NCBI GenBank assembly: GCA_019454865.1
Contig: JACFNJ010000067.1
Span: 1-11,102, forward strand
Direction: 5' to 3'
Origin: Bacteroidia bacterium
GTDB taxonomy: Bacteria; Bacteroidota; Bacteroidia; UKL13-3
DNA: 11,102 nucleotides
The notes under the pieces were generated by a model. The model saw nothing but the letters and a program-made list of their open reading frames with translations. It did no database searches and was not told the origin of the DNA. The position numbers and the translations under genes were made by a program. How positions within the stretch are numbered: position 1 is the first letter of the stretch; every line of letters begins with the position of its first letter. Shown piece by piece: positions 1 to 6,495 of this stretch.

Positions 1-181
1 GTGGTACTTTTAGCCAAACTATTTGCCCATAATAGGTATTACCTGATTTCTTTATATGTACATTCGCTTTACCACTACCTATCTGCCATACACCCAATAT
101 TGCATCAGGATTTGTAAACTTGCTTGAATAGGTAGGAATAGTTAATAGTATTGAAATAAATAATGCTATGGAGCTTTTCAT
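1..181 (-). CDS. DUF2147-family secreted protein, N-terminal part (runs off the left edge)
   Basis: An open frame reads leftwards from ATG at 179-181 to the window edge, giving 60 residues without a stop. The first 20 or so residues (MKSSIALFISILLTIPTYSS) form a signal peptide: a lysine, a hydrophobic core, then small polar residues. The mature start then reads DAILGVWQIGSGKANVHIKK and continues with a YYGQIVWLK segment. This pattern of I-x-G-x-W, G-x-G-x-x-x-V-x-I and Y-x-G-x-I-V-W-L is typical of DUF2147, a small beta-rich envelope family of about 120-150 residues common in Bacteroidota and Proteobacteria. The exact biochemical role of the family is not established. The gene is divergent from the pseudouridine synthase gene, with 75 bp between the two starts. 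Family assignment is from motif recognition; the C-terminal half is not visible. Confidence 0.8.
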   Translation of the reverse strand, partial: MKSSIALFISILLTIPTYSSKFTNPDAILGVWQIGSGKANVHIKKSGNTYYGQIVWLKVP

Positions 182-244
182 AAATACTTAATATGTTTAT
201 GGCAATTTAAAAAAAGAATTAAATTTTTAAAAAAATGTATTTTC

Positions 245-252
245 TATCTTTG
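245..252 (+). promoter_or_regulatory. Bacteroidota -7 box (TATCTTTG) of the pseudouridine synthase gene
   Basis: TATCTTTG is an exact match to the TAnnTTTG -7 element used by the Bacteroidota primary sigma factor. It ends only 4 nt before the ATG at 257, so transcription would begin at or very near the start codon, giving a leaderless or nearly leaderless mRNA. No convincing TTG -33 element is visible upstream, where the sequence is A/T runs. Confidence 0.5.
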
Positions 253-256
253 CCAA

Positions 257-1003
257 ATGAGCAAAACACCACGCTTTACGGAATGTATCTTATTTGAAGA
301 TGAAAACTTTGTTTTCATAAACAAACCTTCTGGAATTTCATCGTTGGAAGATAGAAACAATAAAGAAACAAATATTTTACAAATGGCTAAACGATATTGT
401 GTGGATGCACAATTGTGCCATCGTTTAGACAAAGAAACCTCAGGCGTTATGTTAATAGCAAAGCATAACGAAGCATTTAAAGCAATGGCTGATAAATTTG
501 AAAACAGAAATGTACACAAAGTGTATCATGCAATATGTGCAGGACAGCTACATGTAAATAATAAAGCTATAGTACTTCCGCTTTCAATTACAGCAAAAGG
601 GCTTGCCAAAGTTGATATAAAGAACGGTAAGAAAGCTACAACTTTAGTTTCTACTATTGAAAATTTTAGTTCCTTTACTTTGCTTTCTTGTATTCCTGAA
701 ACGGGTCGTTTGCACCAAATACGAATACATTTAGCCTCACAAAATTTCCCTATAGTAAGTGATATTACTTATGGTGGTCAGTATCCGTATTTGAGTAAAC
801 TGAAAAGAGATTTTAAAACCGCAAAATGGGAAAATGAGCAACCAATGATGCAACGTGTTGCATTGCATGCTCACTCGCTATCGTTTGATGCATTTGAAAA
901 GAAATATTCAATAACCGCACCTTACCCTAAAGATTTTGACGTTTTCTTGAAACTGTTAGCCAAGTACGATAAGGAAACAGCCTTTTACAGTCCCACTATT
1001 TAA
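257..1003 (+). CDS. RluA-family RNA pseudouridine synthase
   Basis: This enzyme isomerises uridine to pseudouridine in rRNA or tRNA. The 248-residue protein has the family's catalytic motif HRLDKETSG at residues 55-63, with Asp58 as the predicted nucleophile, and the conserved GRLHQIRIHL segment at 150-159. The early segment with INKPSGI at 21-27 is also typical. There is no N-terminal S4 RNA-binding domain, so it resembles the short forms (RluA/TruC-like) more than RluC or RluD. The substrate base cannot be told from sequence. The start at 257 is supported by a well-placed -7 box just upstream and by alignment of the N-terminus to the family. It appears to be a single-gene unit. Its TAA stop overlaps by 4 nt the end of the convergent small membrane gene. 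Confidence 0.92.
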   Translation: MSKTPRFTECILFEDENFVFINKPSGISSLEDRNNKETNILQMAKRYCVDAQLCHRLDKETSGVMLIAKHNEAFKAMADKFENRNVHKVYHAICAGQLHVNNKAIVLPLSITAKGLAKVDIKNGKKATTLVSTIENFSSFTLLSCIPETGRLHQIRIHLASQNFPIVSDITYGGQYPYLSKLKRDFKTAKWENEQPMMQRVALHAHSLSFDAFEKKYSITAPYPKDFDVFLKLLAKYDKETAFYSPTI

Positions 1004-1266
1004 TAATTCCTGAACCGATTAAAAGTAATTAAAAATAGGTATATAATATACGCCATTATGGATGCATACATCCACCACTCCTTATCAGCCGGTACATAAA
1101 ACATACCTAACAACAATATGCCCACCGAAATTATGGAAGTTAAAATAAGTGGCTTTTTCTTATTTGCAGTTTTATGATTAACAATAAGTGTATGCAAAAT
1201 AATCATTACGATTATCATGATACTTATTATTGTTATGCTAAGAGATGACTTAAAAACTTCTATCAT
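1000..1266 (-). CDS. Small three-helix membrane protein, unknown function
   Basis: An 88-residue protein with three hydrophobic segments, roughly residues 9-30, 38-58 and 64-82. They are separated by a positively charged loop (HKTANKKK, 31-38) and a short loop with DKEWW at 61-65. It ends in a basic tail (FNRFRNY). I recognise no family. The regular spacing of helices and charged loops, and the absence of any competing gene, argue that it is real. It converges with the pseudouridine synthase, their ends overlapping by 4 nt, and it diverges from the XRE regulator across a 157 bp gap containing inverted repeats, so the regulator might control it. No clean -7 box is seen before its start. Function is not inferred. 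Confidence 0.6.
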   Translation of the reverse strand: MIEVFKSSLSITIISIMIIVMIILHTLIVNHKTANKKKPLILTSIISVGILLLGMFYVPADKEWWMYASIMAYIIYLFLITFNRFRNY

Positions 1267-1282
1267 TTATGAGGCAGAAAAA

Positions 1283-1332
1283 ATATGCACTTATTGGATG
1301 CATATAAAAATTTCGGTGCGCAAGTTGCATAT
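1283..1332. repeat. ATATGCA / TGCATAT inverted-repeat cluster in the divergent gap
   Basis: ATATGCA at 1283-1289 and TGCATAT at 1299-1305 form a perfect 7 bp inverted repeat with a 9 bp spacer. A further TGCATAT lies at 1326-1332, exactly 27 bp after the second copy. The cluster is just upstream of the small membrane gene (start at 1266) and so sits where a promoter or operator for that gene would be. The low complexity of the motif means chance cannot be excluded. Confidence 0.35.
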
Positions 1333-1355
1333 ATATTTTTTAAAGTAAAAGATAA

Positions 1356-1429
1356 TTCACTGACCGATTTAGTCAGTAAAATATCTTGATTAAAAGTTTC
1401 AGTATTATAATTTGCTTCACTGAATGAAG
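1356..1429. promoter_or_regulatory. Candidate autoregulatory operator array (TTCACTGA motifs) before the XRE gene
   Basis: TTCACTGA occurs at 1356-1363 and again at 1416-1423, 60 bp apart. The inverse form occurs as TCAGTAAA at 1373-1380 (one mismatch to TCAGTGAA) and, partially, as TTTCAGT at 1397-1403. The first two make a perfect dyad, ACTGAC-7 bp-GTCAGT (1359-1377). The last copy lies in a second dyad, CTTCA-5 bp-TGAAG (1415-1429), that covers the start codon. The array brackets the candidate promoter, as expected for a repressor that controls its own gene. That it is bound by the adjacent XRE protein is inference. Confidence 0.45.
1386..1414 (+). promoter_or_regulatory. Candidate promoter of the XRE regulator gene
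   Basis: TTG at 1386-1388 is followed after 17 nt by TATAATTTG at 1406-1414. This fits the Bacteroidota pattern of TTG, about 17-20 nt, then TAnnTTTG, except for one extra base within the -7 box. The box ends 9 nt before the ATG at 1424, so the leader would be very short. Confidence 0.4.
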
Positions 1430-1801
1430 TATTCTAATCCAATTTATCAACAAAAGCTCGGAGCCGTATTAAAGGTAATTCGTAAATCAAAAAAAATAAA
1501 AGCACAAACCGTTGCTGATATATTAAGTTTCTCTGATCAAAGTAATTATGTGCGAATTGAAAATGCACAAGTAACAGATATTAGTTTTTGGAGGCTGTTA
1601 GAAATTTGTGATGCCCTAAACTGTAGTTTATTCCAAATTTGTTTTTTGCTCGAAATTGATTTTTTGGGCGGTGGCGCTATTAAAAGTTGGGATCAGTTTT
1701 ATGAATCGCTAAAGAGATTAGAGGAAAACGATAAGCAACAGTTATTGGAATTAGCTAATCAATTAAAAAATAATAGCATGGAAGAGCAAGGTATGGAATA
1801 A
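1424..1801 (+). CDS. XRE-family (Cro/CI-type) helix-turn-helix transcriptional regulator
   Basis: A 125-residue DNA-binding protein. Residues about 12-75 form a five-helix HTH of the XRE type: LGAVLKVIRKSKKI, then AQTVADILSFSDQSNYVRIEN with the recognition-helix region at about 36-46, then FWRLLEICDALNCSLFQI. The C-terminal part (about 88-120) is charged and probably helical, suitable for dimerisation, with no enzymatic domain. The gene lies 53 nt upstream of fur and on the same strand, but fur appears to have its own promoter. The operator-like repeats around its promoter suggest autoregulation. It could be a small stress or housekeeping regulator or a remnant of a toxin-antitoxin or restriction-control pair; no toxin or methylase gene is adjacent. 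Confidence 0.8.
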   Translation: MKYSNPIYQQKLGAVLKVIRKSKKIKAQTVADILSFSDQSNYVRIENAQVTDISFWRLLEICDALNCSLFQICFLLEIDFLGGGAIKSWDQFYESLKRLEENDKQQLLELANQLKNNSMEEQGME

Positions 1802-1838
1802 CTTATTAACCTTATTTTCTAAATGCCGAAATGTATAT

Positions 1839-1853
1839 TATCTTGCACCTTTG
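1839..1853 (+). promoter_or_regulatory. Candidate -7 region of fur
   Basis: Two near matches to TAnnTTTG lie directly before the chosen fur start: TATCTTG at 1839-1845 (one T short) and CACCTTTG at 1846-1853 (first base differs). The second ends 1 nt before the ATG at 1855. Their presence favours the start at 1855 over the in-frame ATG at 1831, which would lie upstream of the promoter. No clear -33 TTG is visible. Confidence 0.35.
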
Positions 1854-1854
1854 T

Positions 1855-2355
1855 ATGCAAGTAAGTCAAACCAAAGAAGATATTAAAGAAGAGGTAAAAA
1901 AGTTATTTATTTCATTTCTTGAGCTTAAAAAACAGCGGAAAACTCCCGAAAGATTTGCAATTTTAGATGAAATATACAGCAGTAAAGAGCACTTTGATGT
2001 AGAAACGCTATACGTTCACATGAAAAATAGAAATTATCGTGTGAGCCGTGCTACTGTTTACAATACATTAGATTTATTATTGGATGCAGGCTTAGTTACA
2101 AAGCATCAGTTTGGTAAAAATTTAGCACTATTTGAAGGTGCATACGGATACAAACAACACGATCACATGATATGCAACCATTGTAATAAAATTTTTGAGT
2201 TTTGTGATCCACGCATACAACAAATAAAATCCATGATGGGCGATTTGCTAAGTTTTGAAGTTACTGAACACTCATTGCATTTGTTTGGTAATCCCAAAAC
2301 CGAAAATGGAATTTGCTTAACATGTAAAAAAGATGTTACGAAAGAAAATAAATAA
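1855..2355 (+). CDS. fur: Fur-family metal-responsive transcriptional regulator
   Basis: A 166-residue Fur-type repressor from the chosen start. The N-terminal winged helix contains the recognition segment VSRATVYNTLDLLLDAGLV at 63-81. The C-terminal metal and dimerisation domain shows QHDH at 101-104, the structural zinc pairs C107-x2-C110 and C154-x2-C157, and H139/H142 in HSLH, with E50 in the DVETLY segment. This set matches ferric or zinc uptake regulators of normal length. It could be Fur, Zur or PerR; sequence alone does not settle which, although fur next to purA is common in Bacteroidota. An in-frame ATG at 1831 would add eight residues (MYIILHLC), which look unlike a Fur N-terminus and overlap the likely promoter. 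purA follows after 18 nt, so the two are probably co-transcribed. Confidence 0.88.
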   Translation: MQVSQTKEDIKEEVKKLFISFLELKKQRKTPERFAILDEIYSSKEHFDVETLYVHMKNRNYRVSRATVYNTLDLLLDAGLVTKHQFGKNLALFEGAYGYKQHDHMICNHCNKIFEFCDPRIQQIKSMMGDLLSFEVTEHSLHLFGNPKTENGICLTCKKDVTKENK

Positions 2356-2373
2356 TAAGACAAAAAAATTAAA

Positions 2374-3636
2374 ATGATAGATGTAGTATTAGGCCTTCAG
2401 TGGGGAGATGAGGGAAAAGGAAAAATTGTAGATGTATTAACACCACAATACGATGTGGTAGCAAGATTTCAGGGTGGACCAAATGCCGGGCACTCGTTAG
2501 AATTTAACGGACAAAAACATGTATTGAATACCATTCCTTCCGGTATTTTTCATCAACATACCATTAATATTATTGGCAATGGTGTTGTAATTGATCCGGT
2601 AACATTAAAAAAGGAAATAGAAAAGGTAATGCAATCCGGAGTTGATCCTCGCAAAAATCTTTATATATCCGAAAAAGCACATTTAATAATACCTACACAT
2701 CGTTTAGTGGATGCTGCAAGTGAGGCACAAAAAGGAGAACACAAAATTGGTTCAACCCTTAGAGGCATTAGCCCTACGTATCAAGATAAAATAGGCAGAA
2801 GCGGAATGCGTGTTGGAGATATTCTAACCCCAAATTTTAAAGAAAAATACCAGACAGCAGTTGCTAATCACAAGCTGTTATTGGATAGGTTTAATTTTAG
2901 TTACAACCTTGCTGAACACGAACCTGCATTTTTTGAAGCAATTGAATTTTTAAAACAATTTCAGATTATTAGTTCCGAATATTTTATTAATAAGTTGATT
3001 AATGAAGGGAAAAAAGTATTAGCAGAAGGCGCACAAGGCACTTTGTTGGATATTGATTTTGGTACATATCCTTTTGTTACTTCATCCAATACCATTACAG
3101 GTGGTGTATGTAGCGGATTAGGTGTTGCACCGCAAAAAATAAATAAAGTTTTCGGAATTTTTAAAGCCTATTGTACACGTGTAGGTAGTGGCCCTTTCCC
3201 TACCGAACTGCATGATGATACTGGCGAGCAATTACGTAAGCAGGGGTTTGAGTTTGGTGCTACTACCGGTCGCCCGCGCAGAACCGGATGGTTAGATTTA
3301 CCTACACTTAAATATGCGATTATGCTAAATGGTGTTACGGATTTAATTTGTACAAAAAGCGATGTTCTTAGCGGCTTTGAAATTGTACCGGTTTGTGATG
3401 CGTATGATATTAATGGTACACGTGTTACCGAAATACCTTTTAATTTTAATGATGCACCAATAAAACCCTTGTTCAAAGAGTTTAAAGGCTGGAATGAAAA
3501 CTTAACTGAACTGCGTAAGTTTGAACAATTGCCTGAAAGTTTTAAAGCTTACATGGAATATGTAGAAGAACAAGTAGGATTACGAATGAGTGTTATTTCA
3601 GTAGGCCCGGATAGAGAACAAACTATTTTGCGATAA
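2374..3636 (+). CDS. purA: Adenylosuccinate synthetase
   Basis: This cytoplasmic enzyme condenses IMP with aspartate using GTP to form adenylosuccinate, the first committed step from IMP to AMP. The 420-residue length is normal for the family. The N-terminal GTP-binding loop GDEGKGK is at residues 11-17, with catalytic Asp12 and His40 (in GPNAGH), equivalent to Asp13 and His41 of the E. coli enzyme. Further signatures are RGISPTYQDK, GRSGMRVGD, the GATTGRPRRTGWLD segment, TKSDVL, and the C-terminal GPDREQTI. No key residue is missing. It is the second gene of a likely fur-purA unit, with an A-rich stretch before its ATG rather than a Shine-Dalgarno sequence. Confidence 0.98.
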   Translation: MIDVVLGLQWGDEGKGKIVDVLTPQYDVVARFQGGPNAGHSLEFNGQKHVLNTIPSGIFHQHTINIIGNGVVIDPVTLKKEIEKVMQSGVDPRKNLYISEKAHLIIPTHRLVDAASEAQKGEHKIGSTLRGISPTYQDKIGRSGMRVGDILTPNFKEKYQTAVANHKLLLDRFNFSYNLAEHEPAFFEAIEFLKQFQIISSEYFINKLINEGKKVLAEGAQGTLLDIDFGTYPFVTSSNTITGGVCSGLGVAPQKINKVFGIFKAYCTRVGSGPFPTELHDDTGEQLRKQGFEFGATTGRPRRTGWLDLPTLKYAIMLNGVTDLICTKSDVLSGFEIVPVCDAYDINGTRVTEIPFNFNDAPIKPLFKEFKGWNENLTELRKFEQLPESFKAYMEYVEEQVGLRMSVISVGPDREQTILR

Positions 3637-3826
3637 TTTAAATAGCTTGGCAAAGCACTATTTTAATAGCTATTCAGCAGTTGAGTATAAATTATTCGTT
3701 TACTGTTTTTTTTGATTTCATGTGCTAATTTTATTGCAGCTGAAATATCTTAAAGATAACTTTAAATTGAAATATATAGAAACAGTTACAATGAATTAAT
3801 TCAAAATGGTTTTATATTATCCCACT

Positions 3827-3834
3827 TATTTTTG
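3827..3834 (+). promoter_or_regulatory. -7 box (TATTTTTG) of the DUF4199-glycosyltransferase operon
   Basis: TATTTTTG is an exact match to TAnnTTTG and lies 28 nt before the GTG start at 3863, giving a predicted leader of about 20 nt. A -33 element is not convincing. It is the only exact match close to the start of this four-gene operon. The rest of the 226 bp gap after purA holds only weak dyads and T-runs. Confidence 0.45.
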
Positions 3835-3862
3835 TTTTATTTGAAAAAATTAGATAATCAAC

Positions 3863-4414
3863 GTGAATATTATTGAAACGAAATCAGGTTGGCCACTTGC
3901 GCTGCGTTACGGGTTAATTTTGGCATTTGCCAATATTGCTATCAATCTTTTATTTTATATTGTTAATCCCAATCCATATAATTCTGAATTTTCGGTATAT
4001 AGCATTTCACAATTAGCATTAACCATTGTAGCCGGATTTACAATATTATCAATGGCAGCAAAAATGCGAAGAGACAATGACCTGGGAGGAGTAATGAGCT
4101 ATGGCGAATCTTTGAAAATAATGATGCAAACTGCATTGCCGGCTGCTTTAATTATTAGTTTTTATACCTATTTATTTTTTACTTTTATTTCACCTGAATT
4201 TTTTACAAAAATGTGGGAAATACAAGCTGAGCAAATGTCGCAAAAGGGAATGAGTGATGAAGAGATAGAACAAGCATTGCGCATTGGAAGTAAGTTTAAT
4301 AATCCACTTATAATGACAATTTTTGGCGCATTAGGTGTGTTGTTTCAATTGTTTATCTTTTCACTTATTGCTTCCATATTTGTAAAGAAAGAACCTAAAG
4401 ATTCGGATTTTTAA
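3863..4414 (+). CDS. DUF4199-family integral membrane protein
   Basis: A 183-residue membrane protein with four predicted helices at about 12-34, 46-66, 88-108 and 148-173. A polar segment at about 111-147 (KMWEIQAEQM, then MSDEEIEQAL) lies between helices three and four. The overall plan of R/K-rich loop, YGESLK-like segment after helix two, a helical charged insert and a KKEPKD tail matches DUF4199, a family largely confined to Bacteroidota and of unknown function. The start is GTG: the next in-frame methionine is at residue 64, past the second helix. The GT2 gene follows after 5 nt, a neighbour often seen with this family in Bacteroidota, so a role in envelope glycan or lipid-carrier metabolism is possible but unproven. 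Confidence 0.82.
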   Translation: MNIIETKSGWPLALRYGLILAFANIAINLLFYIVNPNPYNSEFSVYSISQLALTIVAGFTILSMAAKMRRDNDLGGVMSYGESLKIMMQTALPAALIISFYTYLFFTFISPEFFTKMWEIQAEQMSQKGMSDEEIEQALRIGSKFNNPLIMTIFGALGVLFQLFIFSLIASIFVKKEPKDSDF

Positions 4415-4419
4415 ATATT

Positions 4420-5397
4420 ATGCAGCAACCTGTTTTAGATATTTCTGTTTTAATACCTTTATACAACGAAGACGAGTCGTTGCCTGAATTGTTGCAATGG
4501 ATAGAGCGTGTAATGCTTGAAAATAAATTCAGCTATGAAGTATTGTTGGTTGATGATGGCAGTAAGGATAATTCGTGGAAAGTAATTGAACAATTACAGC
4601 AAAAAAATAAACACATTAAAGGAATACGTTTTCGTAGAAATTATGGTAAAAGCGCTGCGCTTAATGTAGGGTTTCAGCACACAATAGGCAGAGTTGTAAT
4701 TACAATGGATGCGGACTTGCAAGACTCACCGGATGAAATTCCTGAATTGTATGCCATGATTGTAGAACAAGGTTACGACATTGTAAGCGGATGGAAGAAA
4801 AAACGCTACGATCCACTTACTAAAACTATACCCACCAAGCTGTTTAATTGGGCAACACGCAAAATGAGTGGTATTAATAATCTACATGATTTTAATTGTG
4901 GGCTAAAAAGTTATCATTGGGAAGTAGTAAAAAATATTGAGGTATATAACGAAATGCACCGTTATATTCCTGTAATAGCAAAGTGGGCCGGATATACCAA
5001 AATTACCGAAAAGGTAGTACAACATCGCGAAAGAAAATACGGTACTACAAAGTTTGGATTGGAGCGTTTTATCAATGGTTTTTTGGATTTACTTACAATA
5101 TTTTTTGTTAGCAAATTTGGCAAAAAACCCATGCACTTTTTTGGTGTGTTGGGTACATTAAGTTTTTTTACAGGGTTTATTATTACCTGCGTTTTGATAG
5201 GTGAAAAAGTGTATAACTCATACAAAATAATTGAGCAACGTAGCGTTACCGATATGCCTTTGTTTTATTTAGCTTTGGTACTGCTTATTGTAGGTGTACA
5301 ATTATTTTTGGCAGGGTTTATAGGCGAAATGATTTCTCGGAATGCTAACGAGAGAAATATTTATGGCATCAAACAAAAGGTAGGGTTTGACAACTAA
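4420..5397 (+). CDS. Family 2 glycosyltransferase, polyprenyl-phosphate type (DPM1/GtrB/ArnC-like)
   Basis: Predicted to move a sugar from a nucleotide sugar to a polyprenyl phosphate at the inner membrane. The 325-residue protein has a GT-A domain at about 8-230. It includes LIPLYNEDESLP, VDDGSKD (44-50), the metal-binding DADLQD (97-102), SGWKKKRYD (123-131) and RERKYGTTK (203-211). Two C-terminal transmembrane helices follow at about 238-260 and 281-303, the arrangement of GtrB and ArnC relatives. All catalytic landmarks are present, so it should be active. The donor sugar cannot be read from the sequence. It sits between the DUF4199 gene (5 nt gap) and a family 4 glycosyltransferase whose start overlaps its end by 11 nt, which indicates one transcript and probable translational coupling. 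Confidence 0.93.
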   Translation: MQQPVLDISVLIPLYNEDESLPELLQWIERVMLENKFSYEVLLVDDGSKDNSWKVIEQLQQKNKHIKGIRFRRNYGKSAALNVGFQHTIGRVVITMDADLQDSPDEIPELYAMIVEQGYDIVSGWKKKRYDPLTKTIPTKLFNWATRKMSGINNLHDFNCGLKSYHWEVVKNIEVYNEMHRYIPVIAKWAGYTKITEKVVQHRERKYGTTKFGLERFINGFLDLLTIFFVSKFGKKPMHFFGVLGTLSFFTGFIITCVLIGEKVYNSYKIIEQRSVTDMPLFYLALVLLIVGVQLFLAGFIGEMISRNANERNIYGIKQKVGFDN

Positions 5398-6493
5398 ACA
5401 TCAACAAAAAAAAATATTAATTGTAGGTCCGGCACATCCACTTCGTGGAGGTTTGGCTACATATAACGAAAGACTTTGTAAAGAGTTTACACAAATGGGA
5501 CATTCGTGTTCAATACTTAGTTTTTCATTGCAATATCCTTCGTTTTTATTCCCCGGCAAAACTCAATTATCAACCGATGTAGCTCCTGCGGGTATCCAAA
5601 TATTTTCTGAAATAAATTCCATCAATCCTATCAATTGGATTTCAGTTGGATTGAAATTTAAAAAACAAAATTACGACATTGTAATTTTTCGTTACTGGAT
5701 GAGCTTTATGGCTCCTGCATTTGGCACAATTGCTCGTATTTTGAAATCAAACAAGCGTACCACAATACTTGCTATAACGGATAATGTTAATCCACACGAA
5801 AGAAAGTTTTTTGATAAAGCATTTACCAATTATTTCCTTCCTGTGTGTGATGGTTTTTTAACCATGAGTGAATCGGTAAAGCAAGATTTAATTGAATTAA
5901 AACTTACACAACCTACCGCCTATGTACCGCATCCTATGTACGACACCTTTGGTGCACAAATGGAAAAAGATGTTGCTAAAGAAAAATTAGGATGGCAAAA
6001 AAATGAAAATTACATTTTGTTTTTTGGGTTCATTCGCAAATACAAAGGATTAAGCATATTGTTGGATGCAATGGCTAATCCACTTATAAAATCATTAAAC
6101 ATAAAGTTAGTAGTTGCCGGTGAGTTTTATGAAGATAAAAAACCTTATCTCGAACAAATTGAAAAATTACAATTGCAAAACAATGAAGTGTCTGCATATT
6201 TTTGTGCAAGCGATGTAGTGGTACAACCATATTTAAACGCTACACAAAGCGGAGTAACACAAATAGCATACTACTACAATAAACCCATGATAGTTACCAA
6301 TGTTGGAGGTTTGGCTGAATTAATTCCGCATAATAAAGTTGGTTTAGTGTGTGATGTTGATTCGCAAAAAATAGCTGAAGCAATTCATACTTATTATTCA
6401 TCAAACAAGGAACAAGAATTTTCAGCAAATGCAGCGATAGAAAAGCAACGATTTACATGGGATAATCTTTGCCAAAGCCTGTTAAATCTTTAG
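5387..6493 (+). CDS. Family 4 glycosyltransferase (GT-B fold), possibly with an internal deletion
   Basis: A 368-residue retaining-type glycosyltransferase. The N-terminal Rossmann domain opens with KILIVGPAHPLRGGLATYNE (9-28), whose GG loop is typical. The C-terminal donor-binding half has LFFGFIRKYKG (211-221), LVVAGEFYED (241-250) and the donor-site region QPYLNATQSGVTQIAYYYNK (280-299) followed by VTNVGGLAE (303-311). This ATQSGV/NVGGLAE variant is a recognisable Bacteroidota subgroup in which the first Glu of the E-x7-E motif is not kept. Between KLQLQ (260-264) and NNEVSAYF (265-272) about a dozen residues normally found there (a beta strand ending in an I-P-N-like turn) seem absent. 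The start is TTG at 5387, overlapping the GT2 stop by 11 nt with AGGTAGGG just before it; the first internal ATG is far too late. Acceptor and sugar are unknown. Confidence 0.85.
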   Translation: MTTKHQQKKILIVGPAHPLRGGLATYNERLCKEFTQMGHSCSILSFSLQYPSFLFPGKTQLSTDVAPAGIQIFSEINSINPINWISVGLKFKKQNYDIVIFRYWMSFMAPAFGTIARILKSNKRTTILAITDNVNPHERKFFDKAFTNYFLPVCDGFLTMSESVKQDLIELKLTQPTAYVPHPMYDTFGAQMEKDVAKEKLGWQKNENYILFFGFIRKYKGLSILLDAMANPLIKSLNIKLVVAGEFYEDKKPYLEQIEKLQLQNNEVSAYFCASDVVVQPYLNATQSGVTQIAYYYNKPMIVTNVGGLAELIPHNKVGLVCDVDSQKIAEAIHTYYSSNKEQEFSANAAIEKQRFTWDNLCQSLLNL

Positions 6494-6495
6494 CA

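Noticed and set aside
244..519. Minus-strand frame of 91 codons opposite the start of the pseudouridine synthase gene
   Set aside because: It is antisense to a well-supported gene with a catalytic motif on the other strand, and its product shows no family features.
1831..1854. Upstream ATG as the start of fur
   Set aside because: The extra residues MYIILHLC do not fit a Fur N-terminus, and the segment carries the likely -7 region, so the ATG at 1855 is preferred.
3168..3476. Minus-strand frame of 102 codons inside purA
   Set aside because: purA is certain on the plus strand, so this frame is a shadow.
3641..3674. AATAGCT (3641-3647) and AGCTATT (3668-3674) as a purA terminator
   Set aside because: The stem is 7 bp, AT-rich, with a 20 nt loop and no T-run after it. 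The T-run at 3706-3713 is too far away and has no stable stem before it.
3715..3746. ATTTCA / TGAAAT inverted repeat in the gap after purA
   Set aside because: Six A/T-rich pairs with a 20 nt loop are expected by chance in such DNA.
6469..6495. TTG at 6469 as the start of the second family 4 glycosyltransferase
   Set aside because: The ATG at 6496 is 2 nt after the previous stop and gives the usual short basic lead-in to KICHISS.
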